A DNA stretch of 64,000 nucleotides from Flavobacteriales bacterium (lineage in GTDB: Bacteria; Bacteroidota; Bacteroidia; Flavobacteriales_F; PHOS-HE28). A model generated the notes under the pieces. It was not told where the DNA came from, made no database searches, and was given only the letters and a program-made list of their open reading frames with translations. Location: NCBI GenBank assembly GCA_016719225.1, contig JADKAN010000001.1:682001-746000 (forward strand), read 5' to 3'. A program made the position numbers and the translations under genes. Positions 9,180 to 17,688 of the stretch are shown here, piece after piece (the first letter of the stretch is position 1; every line of letters starts with the position of its first letter).

Positions 9180-9540
9180 TGCCTTCCATGATACCGTAAA
9201 GGACCTGGTTCAGCCCGTCAGGGTCGATCGGCTTCTGAAGATAATGGCAATGGTCCAGTTTGCGGATGCCGTCCATGATCTCCGGACGGGAGCTCGCAGT
9301 AAGAAAAATGATCGGCATCCGGTCCGTGCGCCGGATCTCCCGCGCTAGTTCCAACCCGTTCTTTTCTCCCTTGAGGTAAATGTCCATCATGATGGCATCG
9401 GGGTTTACTTCTTTCAGGAGCTCCTCCGCTTCAGCGCTGCTGGAGGCACGTCCGGAGACTTCGAAGCCCATGCGTTCAAGCTGCAACTGGTAGCCGAACG
9501 AGATAATGGACTCGTCCTCGATGATCAATATTTTTTTCAT
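9172..9540 (-). CDS. Stand-alone response regulator receiver domain
   Basis: The protein is a single REC domain of 122 residues with no output domain. It shows the acidic pocket (IIEDES), the phospho-acceptor Asp in AIMMDIYLKG, the Thr switch in IIFLTASS, and the Lys in YLQKPID. Such lone receivers act as phosphorelay intermediates or by protein-protein contact. It overlaps the upstream receiver gene by 4 bp (ATGA) and the downstream kinase by 8 bp, so the three are translationally coupled. Confidence 0.92.
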   Translation of the reverse strand: MKKILIIEDESIISFGYQLQLERMGFEVSGRASSSAEAEELLKEVNPDAIMMDIYLKGEKNGLELAREIRRTDRMPIIFLTASSRPEIMDGIRKLDHCHYLQKPIDPDGLNQVLYGIMEGNA

Positions 9541-9959
9541 GTTAGGGAAGCGCTGGAGCTGCGTTCACAATGTTCGTTCACGATGCGTAGGAAACGTTCT
9601 TGGGAAAGTGGTTTTTCCACATAGGCCATCACATTGTCAAGCCGGTCGGCCATGGCGATGTCCATCGGTCGGTTACTGCTGGAACAAAGCACCACCGTGG
9701 TGCTTTCTGGCGTAATGAGGTTTTCCGCATTGCAATGCCGGATGAATTCGAACCCGTCCGTGGCCGGCATATTGATGTCCACTAAAAGCAGTTCTGGCCG
9801 GTCCGCGGTGGTGCGTAGGTGCTGTAATGCCAGTTCAGGATCTTGGAAGGCACTGATCTTTCCCCCATAACCCGATCGTTTCAACATCATGCGCGTGATC
9901 AAATGGTAGTCGTCCTCGTCGTCCACTACCATGATGTGGTTGATCATGTTCGCTTGCAT
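9537..9959 (-). CDS. Stand-alone response regulator receiver domain (Rcp1-like)
   Basis: A 140-residue REC-only protein and first gene of the overlapping operon. It has the acidic pair in VVDDEDDYHL, the phospho-acceptor Asp in LLLVDINMPATDG, a Ser-rich switch (VVLCSSSNRP) and the conserved Lys in YVEKPLS. The layout (long helix 1, NMP after the Asp) resembles the Rcp1-type receivers that partner phytochrome-like or soluble kinases. It could start at the second Met (MINHIMVVDD), four residues in. No DNA-binding domain is present. Confidence 0.9.
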   Translation of the reverse strand: MQANMINHIMVVDDEDDYHLITRMMLKRSGYGGKISAFQDPELALQHLRTTADRPELLLVDINMPATDGFEFIRHCNAENLITPESTTVVLCSSSNRPMDIAMADRLDNVMAYVEKPLSQERFLRIVNEHCERSSSASLT

Positions 9960-10081
9960 GTATCGCGTTCGGTTTTCGGATAGGTCTACTGATACGGCGA
10001 AGCCCCGAATAAGTTCGATGAACCGTCATTTTATTCGCCCGACGGTGGGATGCAGGACCTGCTAAGCGCCGTATGCCGGGG

Positions 10082-10450
10082 TCATTTCTTGAAGACCAAC
10101 CAAACAGCCAGCACGAGCAATACCCCGGCCAAGGCGTGGTTCCAGCGGAATTCCTGCCCCTTGAAGGCCAGCGCACTGAAGATGACGAACACCACCAAGG
10201 TGATCACTTCCTGTACCACCTTCAGTTGTACCAACGAAAATGGCCCGCCATATCCCGAATATCCCAACCGGTTAGCGGGCACCTGCAAACAATATTCGAA
10301 AAACGCGATGCCCCAGCTGATCAAGATCACGGTGAACAGCCCCCATTTAGCCCAGACAGGGTTGTCCTTGAAGCGCAGATGCCCGTACCAGGCCAAGGTC
10401 ATGAATGTGTTGCTCAACACAAGCAGGCCAATGGTAAAAGCACCCCGCAT
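10082..10450 (-). CDS. DMT-family membrane protein DUF486
   Basis: A 122-residue protein with four predicted membrane helices. It matches the small DUF486 family through the pattern TLLVLSNTFMTLAWYGHL-like first helix, ISWGIAFFEYCLQVPANRLGY after the second, and QLKVVQEVITLVVFVIFSAL. I chose the ATG giving MRGAFTIGLL, which matches family length; an upstream in-frame start would add 17 polar residues. Transport substrate is unknown. It is divergent from the pore-like gene. Confidence 0.85.
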   Translation of the reverse strand: MRGAFTIGLLVLSNTFMTLAWYGHLRFKDNPVWAKWGLFTVILISWGIAFFEYCLQVPANRLGYSGYGGPFSLVQLKVVQEVITLVVFVIFSALAFKGQEFRWNHALAGVLLVLAVWLVFKK

Positions 10451-10538
10451 GGCGCGAATGTCCGGACTGTTGCGTCCTGTGTTACTTCCTGCTAAGGACA
10501 AGAACGAACCGCGCGCTGTTGATCCCTACTTTTCACCG

Positions 10539-10889
10539 ATGATATCACCGTTCACCGACAAATTGCCGCGCCGCGGCGTTTACCTGCGCAGGCAGCTCCG
10601 CTTCGTTTTCGCTGCATTGGTTTTTATCGCGGTTAGTTTGGCCATTGGGGTGGCGGGCTATATGGGGTTTGCCGGCCTCGGGTTCACCGATGCGTTCCTG
10701 AACGCCAGCATGATCATGGGCGGTATGGGGCCGGTGGATGTGCTGCCCAATGCGGCGGCAAAGTGGTTCGCATCCTTCTTCGCACTGTACAGCGGAGTTG
10801 CCCTGCTGACGATCGTTGCCACCATGCTCACCCCTACGATCCACCGTATACTGCACATTGTATACCTCGATCAACAGGACAGTAAGTAG
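10539..10889 (+). CDS. Small two-helix membrane protein with pore-loop-like segment
   Basis: A 116-residue protein: a short cytoplasmic N-terminus with basic residues (RRGVYLRRQLRF), membrane helix 1 (VFAALVFIAVSLAIGVAGYMGF), an intervening segment with a short helix (FTDAFLNASMIMGGMGPVD), and membrane helix 2 (FASFFALYSGVALLTIVATML), ending in a helix RILHIVYLDQQ. This is the layout of two-helix potassium-channel pores, but the selectivity filter position has GGMGPVD rather than T(V/I)GYGD. I recognise it as a conserved-looking but unnamed type; channel function is inference only. The ATG was chosen because upstream codons have no coding character. Confidence 0.65.
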   Translation: MISPFTDKLPRRGVYLRRQLRFVFAALVFIAVSLAIGVAGYMGFAGLGFTDAFLNASMIMGGMGPVDVLPNAAAKWFASFFALYSGVALLTIVATMLTPTIHRILHIVYLDQQDSK

Positions 10890-10938
10890 TGACGCCTCGA
10901 CTGGACACGGAGTCGCTCTCTACCCCGGAAGGGCTGTT

Positions 10939-11532
10939 CTAGCTCTTTGTCTCGTTCCACGTCCGGTAACGTGCGGATACAGGCGGCCGGTCCGCAGGCA
11001 CTTCGCGCAGCGGTTCGCAGGCTTCCAGCGTTGCATGCAGTTCCCCGGGCAAGGCTTGGTAAAGTTTGGTGCCTTCGGTCTTCCACGCCAGCATGTCGTC
11101 ACTGACGTCCTTTACCGCTTTCGCCGGATTGCCCACGATCACCTTCCGTGGTGCCCATACCGAATCAGCCGGTAAAAAAGCCAAAGCCCCTACGATGCAG
11201 CCATCTCCCAGCTCCACACGGTCCATCAGCACCGCATTCATGCCCACCAAACAGTTGCGCCCCACATGTGCACCGTGGATAATGGCACCGTGACCGATGT
11301 GTGCGCCTGTTTCCAACCGTACGGTTACGCCCGGGAACATGTGGATGGTGCAATTTTCCTGCACGTTGCATCCGTCCTCCACGATGATCTCTCCCCAATC
11401 CCCCCGCAACGCCGCTCCGGGACCGATGTAAACGTCCTTGCCGATGATGACGTTGCCCGTGATAACGGCCTGCGGATGAACGAAAGCAGTGGGATGGACC
11501 ACGGGCTTGTACCCGTTGAATGCATAGAACAT
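10939..11532 (-). CDS. Gamma-carbonic-anhydrase-like / PaaY-type hexapeptide-repeat protein
   Basis: A left-handed beta-helix protein of 197 residues with hexapeptide repeats (VITGNVIIGKDVYIGPGAALRG). It carries the gamma-class metal ligands: His in NCTIHMFPG, and the pair in GAHIGHGAIIHGAHVG. The C-terminal extension (WKTEGTKLYQALPGELHATLEACEPL) is like that of PaaY, the phenylacetate-pathway thioesterase/anhydrase-like protein. ATG (MFYAFNGYKP) is preferred to a GTG three codons upstream. The role could be CO2 hydration or CoA thioester hydrolysis. No paa genes are adjacent, but two acyl-CoA enzymes appear at 52.9-55.1 kb. Confidence 0.8.
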   Translation of the reverse strand: MFYAFNGYKPVVHPTAFVHPQAVITGNVIIGKDVYIGPGAALRGDWGEIIVEDGCNVQENCTIHMFPGVTVRLETGAHIGHGAIIHGAHVGRNCLVGMNAVLMDRVELGDGCIVGALAFLPADSVWAPRKVIVGNPAKAVKDVSDDMLAWKTEGTKLYQALPGELHATLEACEPLREVPADRPPVSARYRTWNETKS

Positions 11533-11746
11533 GGTTAGCACAGCGCGGCCTTGAATGGTCGCGGCCGTGCGAACCTACTGCGCTAGGATGGATCTGGCAT
11601 GTCAGCGGGTTTCGCAGTTTGGCCGAAAAGCGTGCTTTTCAACCTGAATATTACACTTAGTGGACCAAAGCCTGACTGTTCTAAGCCCCTATGTTACCGT
11701 TGTGTTATGGATGGGCGCCGTTCAATTCCGTTGAGTTCACGGCAGT

Positions 11747-11754
11747 TACATTTG
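11747..11754 (+). promoter_or_regulatory. Putative -7 element for the DUF47-PiT operon
   Basis: TACATTTG is an exact TAnnTTTG match, 22 nt before the DUF47 start codon. No convincing TTG -33 element is seen at the usual spacing. Confidence 0.5.
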
Positions 11755-11776
11755 GCCGCACAACAGCGCACCCACC

Positions 11777-12424
11777 ATGCCCATTGGAGCCTTCTTCCGC
11801 CTGTTCAAGCCCAAGGACCGGGTCTTTTTCTATCATTTCGAAGCTTCCGCGGCCAACGTCCTGCGCATGAGCGAGGACCTTATGCTGATCATGGCCACCG
11901 AACCCGGTGCGCACCGCACGGCACTATTGGAGAAATTGGTGTTGCAGGAACGGGCCAACGATGATCTGACGCACACCATCTTCAAGGAATTGGCGCGCAA
12001 TTTCATCACTCCGATCGATAGGGAGGACATCCACTCCTTGGCCGGCAGCTTGGACGATGTGGCCGATTACATCCTTGCCAGTGCCAAGAACCTTGAGCTC
12101 TTCCATATTGAAAAGCCCGATGAGACCTGCCGCGAGCTGGCCCGCTTGGTGAATGAAGGATCAAAGATCGTCCAGATGGCCGTGCATCACCTGCGCGACC
12201 TGAACAAGCCCAATGCGCACCAGCAGTTCGTGATCGATGTGAACAGCATGGAGAACGAGGCGGACGAAGTCTTCGATGCGGCCATTGAGCAGCTTTTCGC
12301 GAACGAGAAGGACGCCATCCACTTGATCAAGATGAAGGAGACGTACGTGGTGCTGGAATTGGCCACGGACAAGTGCGAGGACGTGGCGAACGTGATCGAA
12401 TCGATCATGCTCAAATACGCGTGA
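11777..12424 (+). CDS. DUF47 family PhoU-like phosphate transport accessory protein
   Basis: An all-helical 215-residue protein of the DUF47/PhoU-like family (FFRLFKPKDRVFFYHFEASAANVLRMSEDL; LARNFITPIDREDIHSLAGSLDDVADYI). The acid-rich helices with repeated ExxxD and DDVAD motifs bind metal clusters in relatives. It sits directly upstream of a PiT transporter gene, the standard arrangement, and probably regulates or couples to it at the cytoplasmic face. Confidence 0.93.
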   Translation: MPIGAFFRLFKPKDRVFFYHFEASAANVLRMSEDLMLIMATEPGAHRTALLEKLVLQERANDDLTHTIFKELARNFITPIDREDIHSLAGSLDDVADYILASAKNLELFHIEKPDETCRELARLVNEGSKIVQMAVHHLRDLNKPNAHQQFVIDVNSMENEADEVFDAAIEQLFANEKDAIHLIKMKETYVVLELATDKCEDVANVIESIMLKYA

Positions 12425-12433
12425 TGGACATTA

Positions 12434-12456
12434 GCCGAAGAGGCGCAGAAGCGCAG
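12434..12456 (+). repeat. Short GCGCAGA-type repeat
   Basis: This intergenic stretch has two tandem-like units (GAGGCGCA then GAAGCGCA). A related sequence occurs in the opposite orientation at 48116-48137. It resembles the dispersed GCGCAGA-type elements seen between genes in many bacterial genomes. With only two copies here it is a weak call. Confidence 0.3.
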
Positions 12457-12551
12457 GGAATGCCAAGCAGACCGGCGACTGACATATCCTTCCCATTTTC
12501 TTCACAGCGCATCTCCGCTTCCGGGGCATGCTCCTCGAATTACAAGCCAGG

Positions 12552-13952
12552 ATGAGCCTACTGGTCGTAATCATCATACTAGCATTGGTGTTTGATTACA
12601 TCAATGGTTTCCATGATGCCGCCAACTCCATCGCCACGGTCGTAAGCACCAAGGTCCTTTCGCCTGTCCAAGCGGTGATCTGGGCCGCGATGTTCAACTT
12701 CGTGGCCTTCTTCATTTTCAAGGACCATGCGGTGGCGAACACCATCAGCAAGACCGTGCATGCCCAGTTCATCACCTTGCCGGTGATCATTAGTGGTTTG
12801 GTCGCGGCGATCATCTGGAACCTCTTGACCTGGTGGTACGGCATTCCCAGCAGCAGTTCGCACACGCTGATCGGCGGCTTCGCCGGAGCTGCGCTCACAC
12901 ATGCATTCTCCACACAGAACGGACTTTCCTTCGCGGATGTGGTGGAAAGTGCCATGATCCTCAAGATCGTGGCCTTCATTTTTCTAGCTCCCTTACTGGG
13001 CATGGCGCTCAGTATGTTCGTGTCCTTGGTCACCTTGGTCGAGAACACCTGGTTCCGCATTTCGCTCATCATCCTGACCTCGATCTTCACGTGGTTCCTT
13101 TTCCTGCACCTGCAAGAGGGGAAGATGGAGGACAACATCGGCGGTGTGATGCAGGTGGACGACCTGCGTACCAAAGCGCAACTCGACCCCGCGTTCACGG
13201 CTCAGTTCGAACAGGTCCGAGCCAAGCTGGACGAGGCAACACCTCTGCTGGCGCTATATCCCAAGATCGGCGCTGAAGGGGTGGCGAAACGGATCATTCA
13301 CGACGTCGATCCCAGCTTGGAGGAGGCAAAGCTCACCAAGGCCATCGCCAAGGGCGATAATTCATGGATCCGCTACGGGATGATGGTGTTCGCGTTGATG
13401 TTCATCATCGCTTACATCTACGTGGAAAAGGTGAAGACACCCAGTGCGTTCAGCATGGCCAAGATGTTCAAGCGTTTGCAATTGGTCTCTTCGGCGGCCA
13501 TCAGCGTGGGCCACGGTGGGAACGACGCACAAAAGGTTATGGGTATCATCGCCGCAGCGCTCATCGCGAACGGGAATATCACTGATTTCAAGGACATGCC
13601 CACATGGGTTCCGCTCGCGTGCTATACCGCCATCAGTTTGGGCACCTTGAGCGGTGGCTGGAAGATCATCAAGACCATGGGTACCCGCATCACCAAGGTG
13701 ACACCATTGGAAGGCGTGTGCGCTGAGAGCGGCGGTGCCATCACCCTGTACCTGACCGAGCAGATGGGTATCCCGGTTAGTACCACCCACACCATCACCG
13801 GCGCCATCGTCGGGGTGGGGGCGACCAAACGCTTGAGCGCTGTGCGTTGGGGAGTGACCATCCGCTTGCTTTGGGCCTGGATCATCACGATCCCCATCAG
13901 CGCATTGCTGGCTGCTGTGGCATACTGGGCGTGCCATCTTCTGGGACTTTAG
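12552..13952 (+). CDS. PiT-family inorganic phosphate transporter
   Basis: A 466-residue inner-membrane symporter of phosphate with H+ or Na+. It carries the two inverted PiT signatures: GFHDAANSIATVVST near the N-terminus and SVGHGGNDAQKVMGI in the second half, plus VSTTHTITGAIVGVG. A soluble loop of about 90 residues lies between the two halves. The ATG giving MSLLVVIIILALVFDYINGFHDA is chosen; eight further in-frame residues upstream are less likely. It follows the DUF47 gene by 127 bp and would be co-transcribed. Confidence 0.95.
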   Translation: MSLLVVIIILALVFDYINGFHDAANSIATVVSTKVLSPVQAVIWAAMFNFVAFFIFKDHAVANTISKTVHAQFITLPVIISGLVAAIIWNLLTWWYGIPSSSSHTLIGGFAGAALTHAFSTQNGLSFADVVESAMILKIVAFIFLAPLLGMALSMFVSLVTLVENTWFRISLIILTSIFTWFLFLHLQEGKMEDNIGGVMQVDDLRTKAQLDPAFTAQFEQVRAKLDEATPLLALYPKIGAEGVAKRIIHDVDPSLEEAKLTKAIAKGDNSWIRYGMMVFALMFIIAYIYVEKVKTPSAFSMAKMFKRLQLVSSAAISVGHGGNDAQKVMGIIAAALIANGNITDFKDMPTWVPLACYTAISLGTLSGGWKIIKTMGTRITKVTPLEGVCAESGGAITLYLTEQMGIPVSTTHTITGAIVGVGATKRLSAVRWGVTIRLLWAWIITIPISALLAAVAYWACHLLGL

Positions 13953-13999
13953 GACCCGCTTGTGATGCCGGGAAGCGGCAAAACCCCGATCTTCACGCC

Positions 14000-15658
14000 A
14001 TGCTCCGGAAGCTGAATGTGCAGAACTATTTGCTGATCGACCAGCTGGAGCTGTATCTCGGTCCGGGGCTTACCGTGATCACTGGCGAGACGGGAAGCGG
14101 AAAGAGCATCCTTATAGGTGCCTTGGGCCTTTTGTTGGGCGACCGGGCCGAAGGGAATTTGCTCCGGGACGCCGCCAAGCGTTGTGTGATCGAACTGGAA
14201 GTGGGATCAGATCCCGGTTTTTCGCCGGCCGCGGAATGGTGCGAGCGTAACGGATTGCCCTGGGAGGAACCGCTGCTGATGCGTCGGCAACTGGATCCGG
14301 GCGGCCGCTCGCGTGCATTCGTGAACGACACTCCAGTGCGCTTGGAACAGCTCCGTGAACTCGGTGGCCTGCTGGTGCATGTCCACAGCCAGCACCACAC
14401 GTTGCTTTTGAATTCGTCCGCGTTCCAACTTGGGCTCGTTGACCATTTCGCCGGAGTGGGTGCCGAAGTAAAACAGGTGGCTAACGGCTACTCGGCTTGG
14501 CGGAAAGTGCAGGAGGAACTTGTCCGGCTACGCGACGAAGAGCGCAACGCACAAAGTGAACGGGACTATTTGCAGTTCCAGTACGAAGAACTGGAGGCCG
14601 CACGCTTGGTGGCGGGAGAGCAACCGGAATTGGAACGAGCCTTGTCCCGCGCTGAACATGCTGGCGAACTGGCCGGTGCGTTGCAAGGGATAGAGGAAGG
14701 GATCAATGCGGACCGGGGTATTGCGGCTCTTTTGGCGAATGTCCGGCAACACACGGCGAAGGCCGCCCGGTTGGATATCGGTGTGCAAGCCTTGGCCGAG
14801 CGCCTGCAAAGCGCGAGCATCGAACTGAAGGACATCGCCGAAGAGGCAGCCCGTCTAGGAGGCGAGGTCAACTTGGACCCGAAGGAAGCCGAACGGCTAC
14901 GTGAGCGGGCAGACCTTTTGAACCGCTTGCAGCAAAAGCACCATGTGGAGAATGCCGATGCTTTGATCGCCCTGCGCGATGGACTGAAGGAGAAGATCGC
15001 ACGTATCGGTTCCATGGAAACGCAACTAAAGGAACTGGAGCAGCGGGAAAAGTCCATGCGGATCGCATGGATGCAACAGGCGGAAGCACTCAGCACCGAG
15101 CGTGCCAAAGCGATGGACCCACTAAGCAAAGAAGTTGGCGGACAGTTAAAGGAACTCGGTATGCCACACGCCGTATTCAGCTTCAACCAGACACGCACAG
15201 GACCCGCCGCCACAGGTATCGATGCTGTAAGGGCGCTCTTTTCAGCCAACAAGGACCGCGCGCCCGAACCGCTGGATAAGGTGGCCAGCGGTGGTGAATT
15301 GGGCCGTGTCATGCTCGCTTTGATCGGTTTGGCCGCCGCCAGCAAGGAACTGCCGACGGTGATCTTCGACGAGATCGATACGGGGGTCAGTGGGGAGGCG
15401 GCGGATCGCGTGGGTGCATTGCTGAAGGTCATGTCCCGCCAACGCCAGGTGATCGCCATCAGCCACCTGCCCCAGATCGCGAGCAAGGCAGACACCCACC
15501 TGCTCGTCACCAAGGACCACGAGGCGGAGCGCGTCCAAAGCGATATACGTCCGCTGAATGCCGAAGAGCGTGTGAAGGCGTTGGCCCAAATGCTCAGCGG
15601 CAAGAAGCCTGGAAAGGCCGCTTTGGAAAATGCGAAGGAGCTGCTGAAGGCAAAGTGA
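14000..15658 (+). CDS. recN: DNA repair protein RecN
   Basis: An SMC-like ATPase that acts early in double-strand-break repair and brings DNA ends together. It has the N-terminal Walker A (GETGSGKSILIGALGLLLG), a long coiled-coil arm with a central break, the ABC signature-like region (KVASGGELGRVMLALIGL) and Walker B (VIFDEIDTGVSGEAADRVG). At 552 residues it has the normal RecN length. The ATG before LRKLNVQNYLLID is the family start; the open frame upstream overlaps the end of the phosphate transporter gene and is not real. Confidence 0.97.
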   Translation: MLRKLNVQNYLLIDQLELYLGPGLTVITGETGSGKSILIGALGLLLGDRAEGNLLRDAAKRCVIELEVGSDPGFSPAAEWCERNGLPWEEPLLMRRQLDPGGRSRAFVNDTPVRLEQLRELGGLLVHVHSQHHTLLLNSSAFQLGLVDHFAGVGAEVKQVANGYSAWRKVQEELVRLRDEERNAQSERDYLQFQYEELEAARLVAGEQPELERALSRAEHAGELAGALQGIEEGINADRGIAALLANVRQHTAKAARLDIGVQALAERLQSASIELKDIAEEAARLGGEVNLDPKEAERLRERADLLNRLQQKHHVENADALIALRDGLKEKIARIGSMETQLKELEQREKSMRIAWMQQAEALSTERAKAMDPLSKEVGGQLKELGMPHAVFSFNQTRTGPAATGIDAVRALFSANKDRAPEPLDKVASGGELGRVMLALIGLAAASKELPTVIFDEIDTGVSGEAADRVGALLKVMSRQRQVIAISHLPQIASKADTHLLVTKDHEAERVQSDIRPLNAEERVKALAQMLSGKKPGKAALENAKELLKAK

Positions 15659-15724
15659 GCACGGTGATCCGGTCATCGTCAGATTGCCCGCATCCACCTA
15701 TCTTCGGGCCGAAACTTTTTCACC

Positions 15725-16543
15725 ATGGCATACGGATTATTGAAGGGAAAGCGCGGCTTGATCAGCGGAGCGTTGAATGAGCAGAGCATCGCTTGGAAAG
15801 TGGCCGAACTGGCCCACGCCGAAGGGGCGAGTATCGTCCTGACCAACGCACCCATCGCCATGCGCATGGGGGAGATCAATAAGTTGGCCGAGTCCACCAA
15901 CGCACTCATCATCGGTGCGGATGCCACCAAGGACGAGGATCTTTTGGCGCTGTTCAACGGCAGCAAAGAGCATCTTGGAGGCGAATTGGACTTCGTGCTG
16001 CACAGCATCGGTATGAGCCCCAATGTGCGCAAAGGCAAGACCTACGACGACCTCAATTATGACTGGTACCACCAGACGCTTGACATCAGCGCCATGAGCT
16101 TTCACCGCATGATGCAGGCCGCCAGCAAGACCAATGCACTGGCGGAACATGCCAGCGTGGTGGCGCTCAGCTACATCGCTGCACAACGGGTGTTCCCGGG
16201 CTACAACGACATGGCCGATGCCAAAGCATTGCTGGAAAGCATCGGGCGCAGCTGGGGGTACTACCTCGGTATGTCGAAAAAGGTGCGTGTGAACACCGTG
16301 AGCCAAAGCCCCACCAAAACCACGGCGGGAGCGGGCATCAAAGGCTTCGGAGGCTTCTTCGGCTTCGCACAGGAAATGAGTCCGCTGGGCAATGCTCCTG
16401 CTGAAGATTGTGCGGCATACTGCATCAGCCTTTTCAGTGACCTTACCCGCTACGTCACCATGCAGAACCTCTACCACGATGGCGGCTTCAGCAGCAGCGG
16501 CGTTACGCCGAAGGTGATGGACCACTTTATGGGAGTGGAGTAG
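15725..16543 (+). CDS. fabI: Enoyl-[acyl-carrier-protein] reductase (NADH)
   Basis: It reduces trans-2-enoyl-ACP in the last step of each fatty-acid elongation cycle. The short-chain-dehydrogenase fold has the FabI nucleotide motif (GLISGALNEQSIAWKVA), the SIGMSP segment, and the catalytic Tyr and Lys in the Y-x6-K motif GYNDMADAKALL. The C-terminal VTMQNLYHDGGFSSSG is typical of the Bacteroidota form. A TATCTTCG sequence (15699-15706) may be a -7 element. Confidence 0.96.
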   Translation: MAYGLLKGKRGLISGALNEQSIAWKVAELAHAEGASIVLTNAPIAMRMGEINKLAESTNALIIGADATKDEDLLALFNGSKEHLGGELDFVLHSIGMSPNVRKGKTYDDLNYDWYHQTLDISAMSFHRMMQAASKTNALAEHASVVALSYIAAQRVFPGYNDMADAKALLESIGRSWGYYLGMSKKVRVNTVSQSPTKTTAGAGIKGFGGFFGFAQEMSPLGNAPAEDCAAYCISLFSDLTRYVTMQNLYHDGGFSSSGVTPKVMDHFMGVE

Positions 16544-16810
16544 TCGTTCCCAGTTAAGCGCTGCACTGATGTGAGCCTTATCCTGGCGTACTTTCTTATG
16601 TCCAGCCGTTGGACAACAACTCCTTACTGAATATGGATCGTGATCTGTATTATTTGCCGGTACACCTCAACCGTTGTGATCATATCGGGCTTCACACAAG
16701 GCTATGACATGGTGAACTCAATGTTACCTGGCCAGGGAAGATAACTTCCAAGTGCGAATGCACTCAAAAAGGCATCAGTGCCATTTGTTCAATAGCCTTG
16801 AACGTCCTGA

Positions 16811-17596
16811 TCACCGTTTCACCACGCTGTACGTATTTACCGCGTTATTGCGGTGTACTCGCAACATGTAGACGCCTTTGTCGAGGTCGGTGAGGTCAAG
16901 TGGGATGCGCACCAGACCAGAGGCATTGCGGTGCTCTTCTTTGCGCACGATCTGGCCGGCGGCGTTGAGGAGTTCCAAGCGAAGATCCTGTGCTTGGGCA
17001 AGTTCAACAGTGAACAAGGTGTTACCGTCGGTGGGATTGGGCGTGATGTTCGCCACGCCGTCCGCTAGTGCGCCTGCGAATACACCCGTGGTGATGTCAC
17101 CGTAAATGGCACCGGTTTCATCCACTCCGCCCAAGGCGATGTAATAGTCGGCATTGTTCTCATCGGTCCAAGTATCGTTCACCAAACTGAACGTAGCCTC
17201 GCCGGTGACCGGGATGGATGCGATGGTATATTCCGTGCCGGCCACCCAATCCGTGGGGATCCATTGCATGGGAGTAAATCCGAAGCCGACGAAGATCTGG
17301 TAGCGCTGTCCGGCATCGTCCTGTTCGCTACCACTGCGGGTTATAGGGATGTAGGCACTGGCGGGGGCGGCTTGTAGTATCGTTCCGAGATGTGCACCAG
17401 AGGAAGCATCCCAACGAAGTGTGAATACCAAACTGCTCACCATGCCGTCAAAACCAGCCGATGGCCTCAAGCGCACGTCCAACTGGCCACTGGCGTTCGG
17501 CACCAGCGTAATATCCACCGGAGAGGCGCTGGCGGCGGAGGCAACTGCCACCAAGCCGAGAGCAAAGAGGTTCCCAAGGGTGTGAAAAGTGCGCAT
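16811..17596 (-). CDS. Secreted protein with cohesin-like domain and T9SS type A sorting tail
   Basis: It has an N-terminal signal peptide (LGNLFALGLVAVASAASA). Residues 27-170 look like a cohesin or similar beta-sandwich (VDITLVPNASGQLDVRLRPSAGFDGMVSSLVFTLRWD). The last 80 residues form a T9SS C-terminal sorting domain: ITPNPTDGNTLFTVELAQAQDLRLELLNAAG, then LDKGVYMLRVHRNN and a basic end (SVVKR). The product is therefore predicted to be exported across the outer membrane and anchored or released. Its binding target is not recognisable. A TACATTTA stretch shortly upstream on the minus strand may be a promoter element. Confidence 0.82.
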   Translation of the reverse strand: MRTFHTLGNLFALGLVAVASAASASPVDITLVPNASGQLDVRLRPSAGFDGMVSSLVFTLRWDASSGAHLGTILQAAPASAYIPITRSGSEQDDAGQRYQIFVGFGFTPMQWIPTDWVAGTEYTIASIPVTGEATFSLVNDTWTDENNADYYIALGGVDETGAIYGDITTGVFAGALADGVANITPNPTDGNTLFTVELAQAQDLRLELLNAAGQIVRKEEHRNASGLVRIPLDLTDLDKGVYMLRVHRNNAVNTYSVVKR

Positions 17597-17688
17597 TACT
17601 GTAAAGTTGAAGTGTAAATGTAGCCTTCCGCTACTGGGATGTACAAAACAGCGGCATCAATTTCTGAACGATCGAACAGCCAGGCTGA

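Noticed and set aside
10050..10495. Plus-strand frames over the DUF486 gene
   Set aside because: They mirror the DUF486 coding strand; only the later ATG at 10539 begins a membrane protein with coding character.
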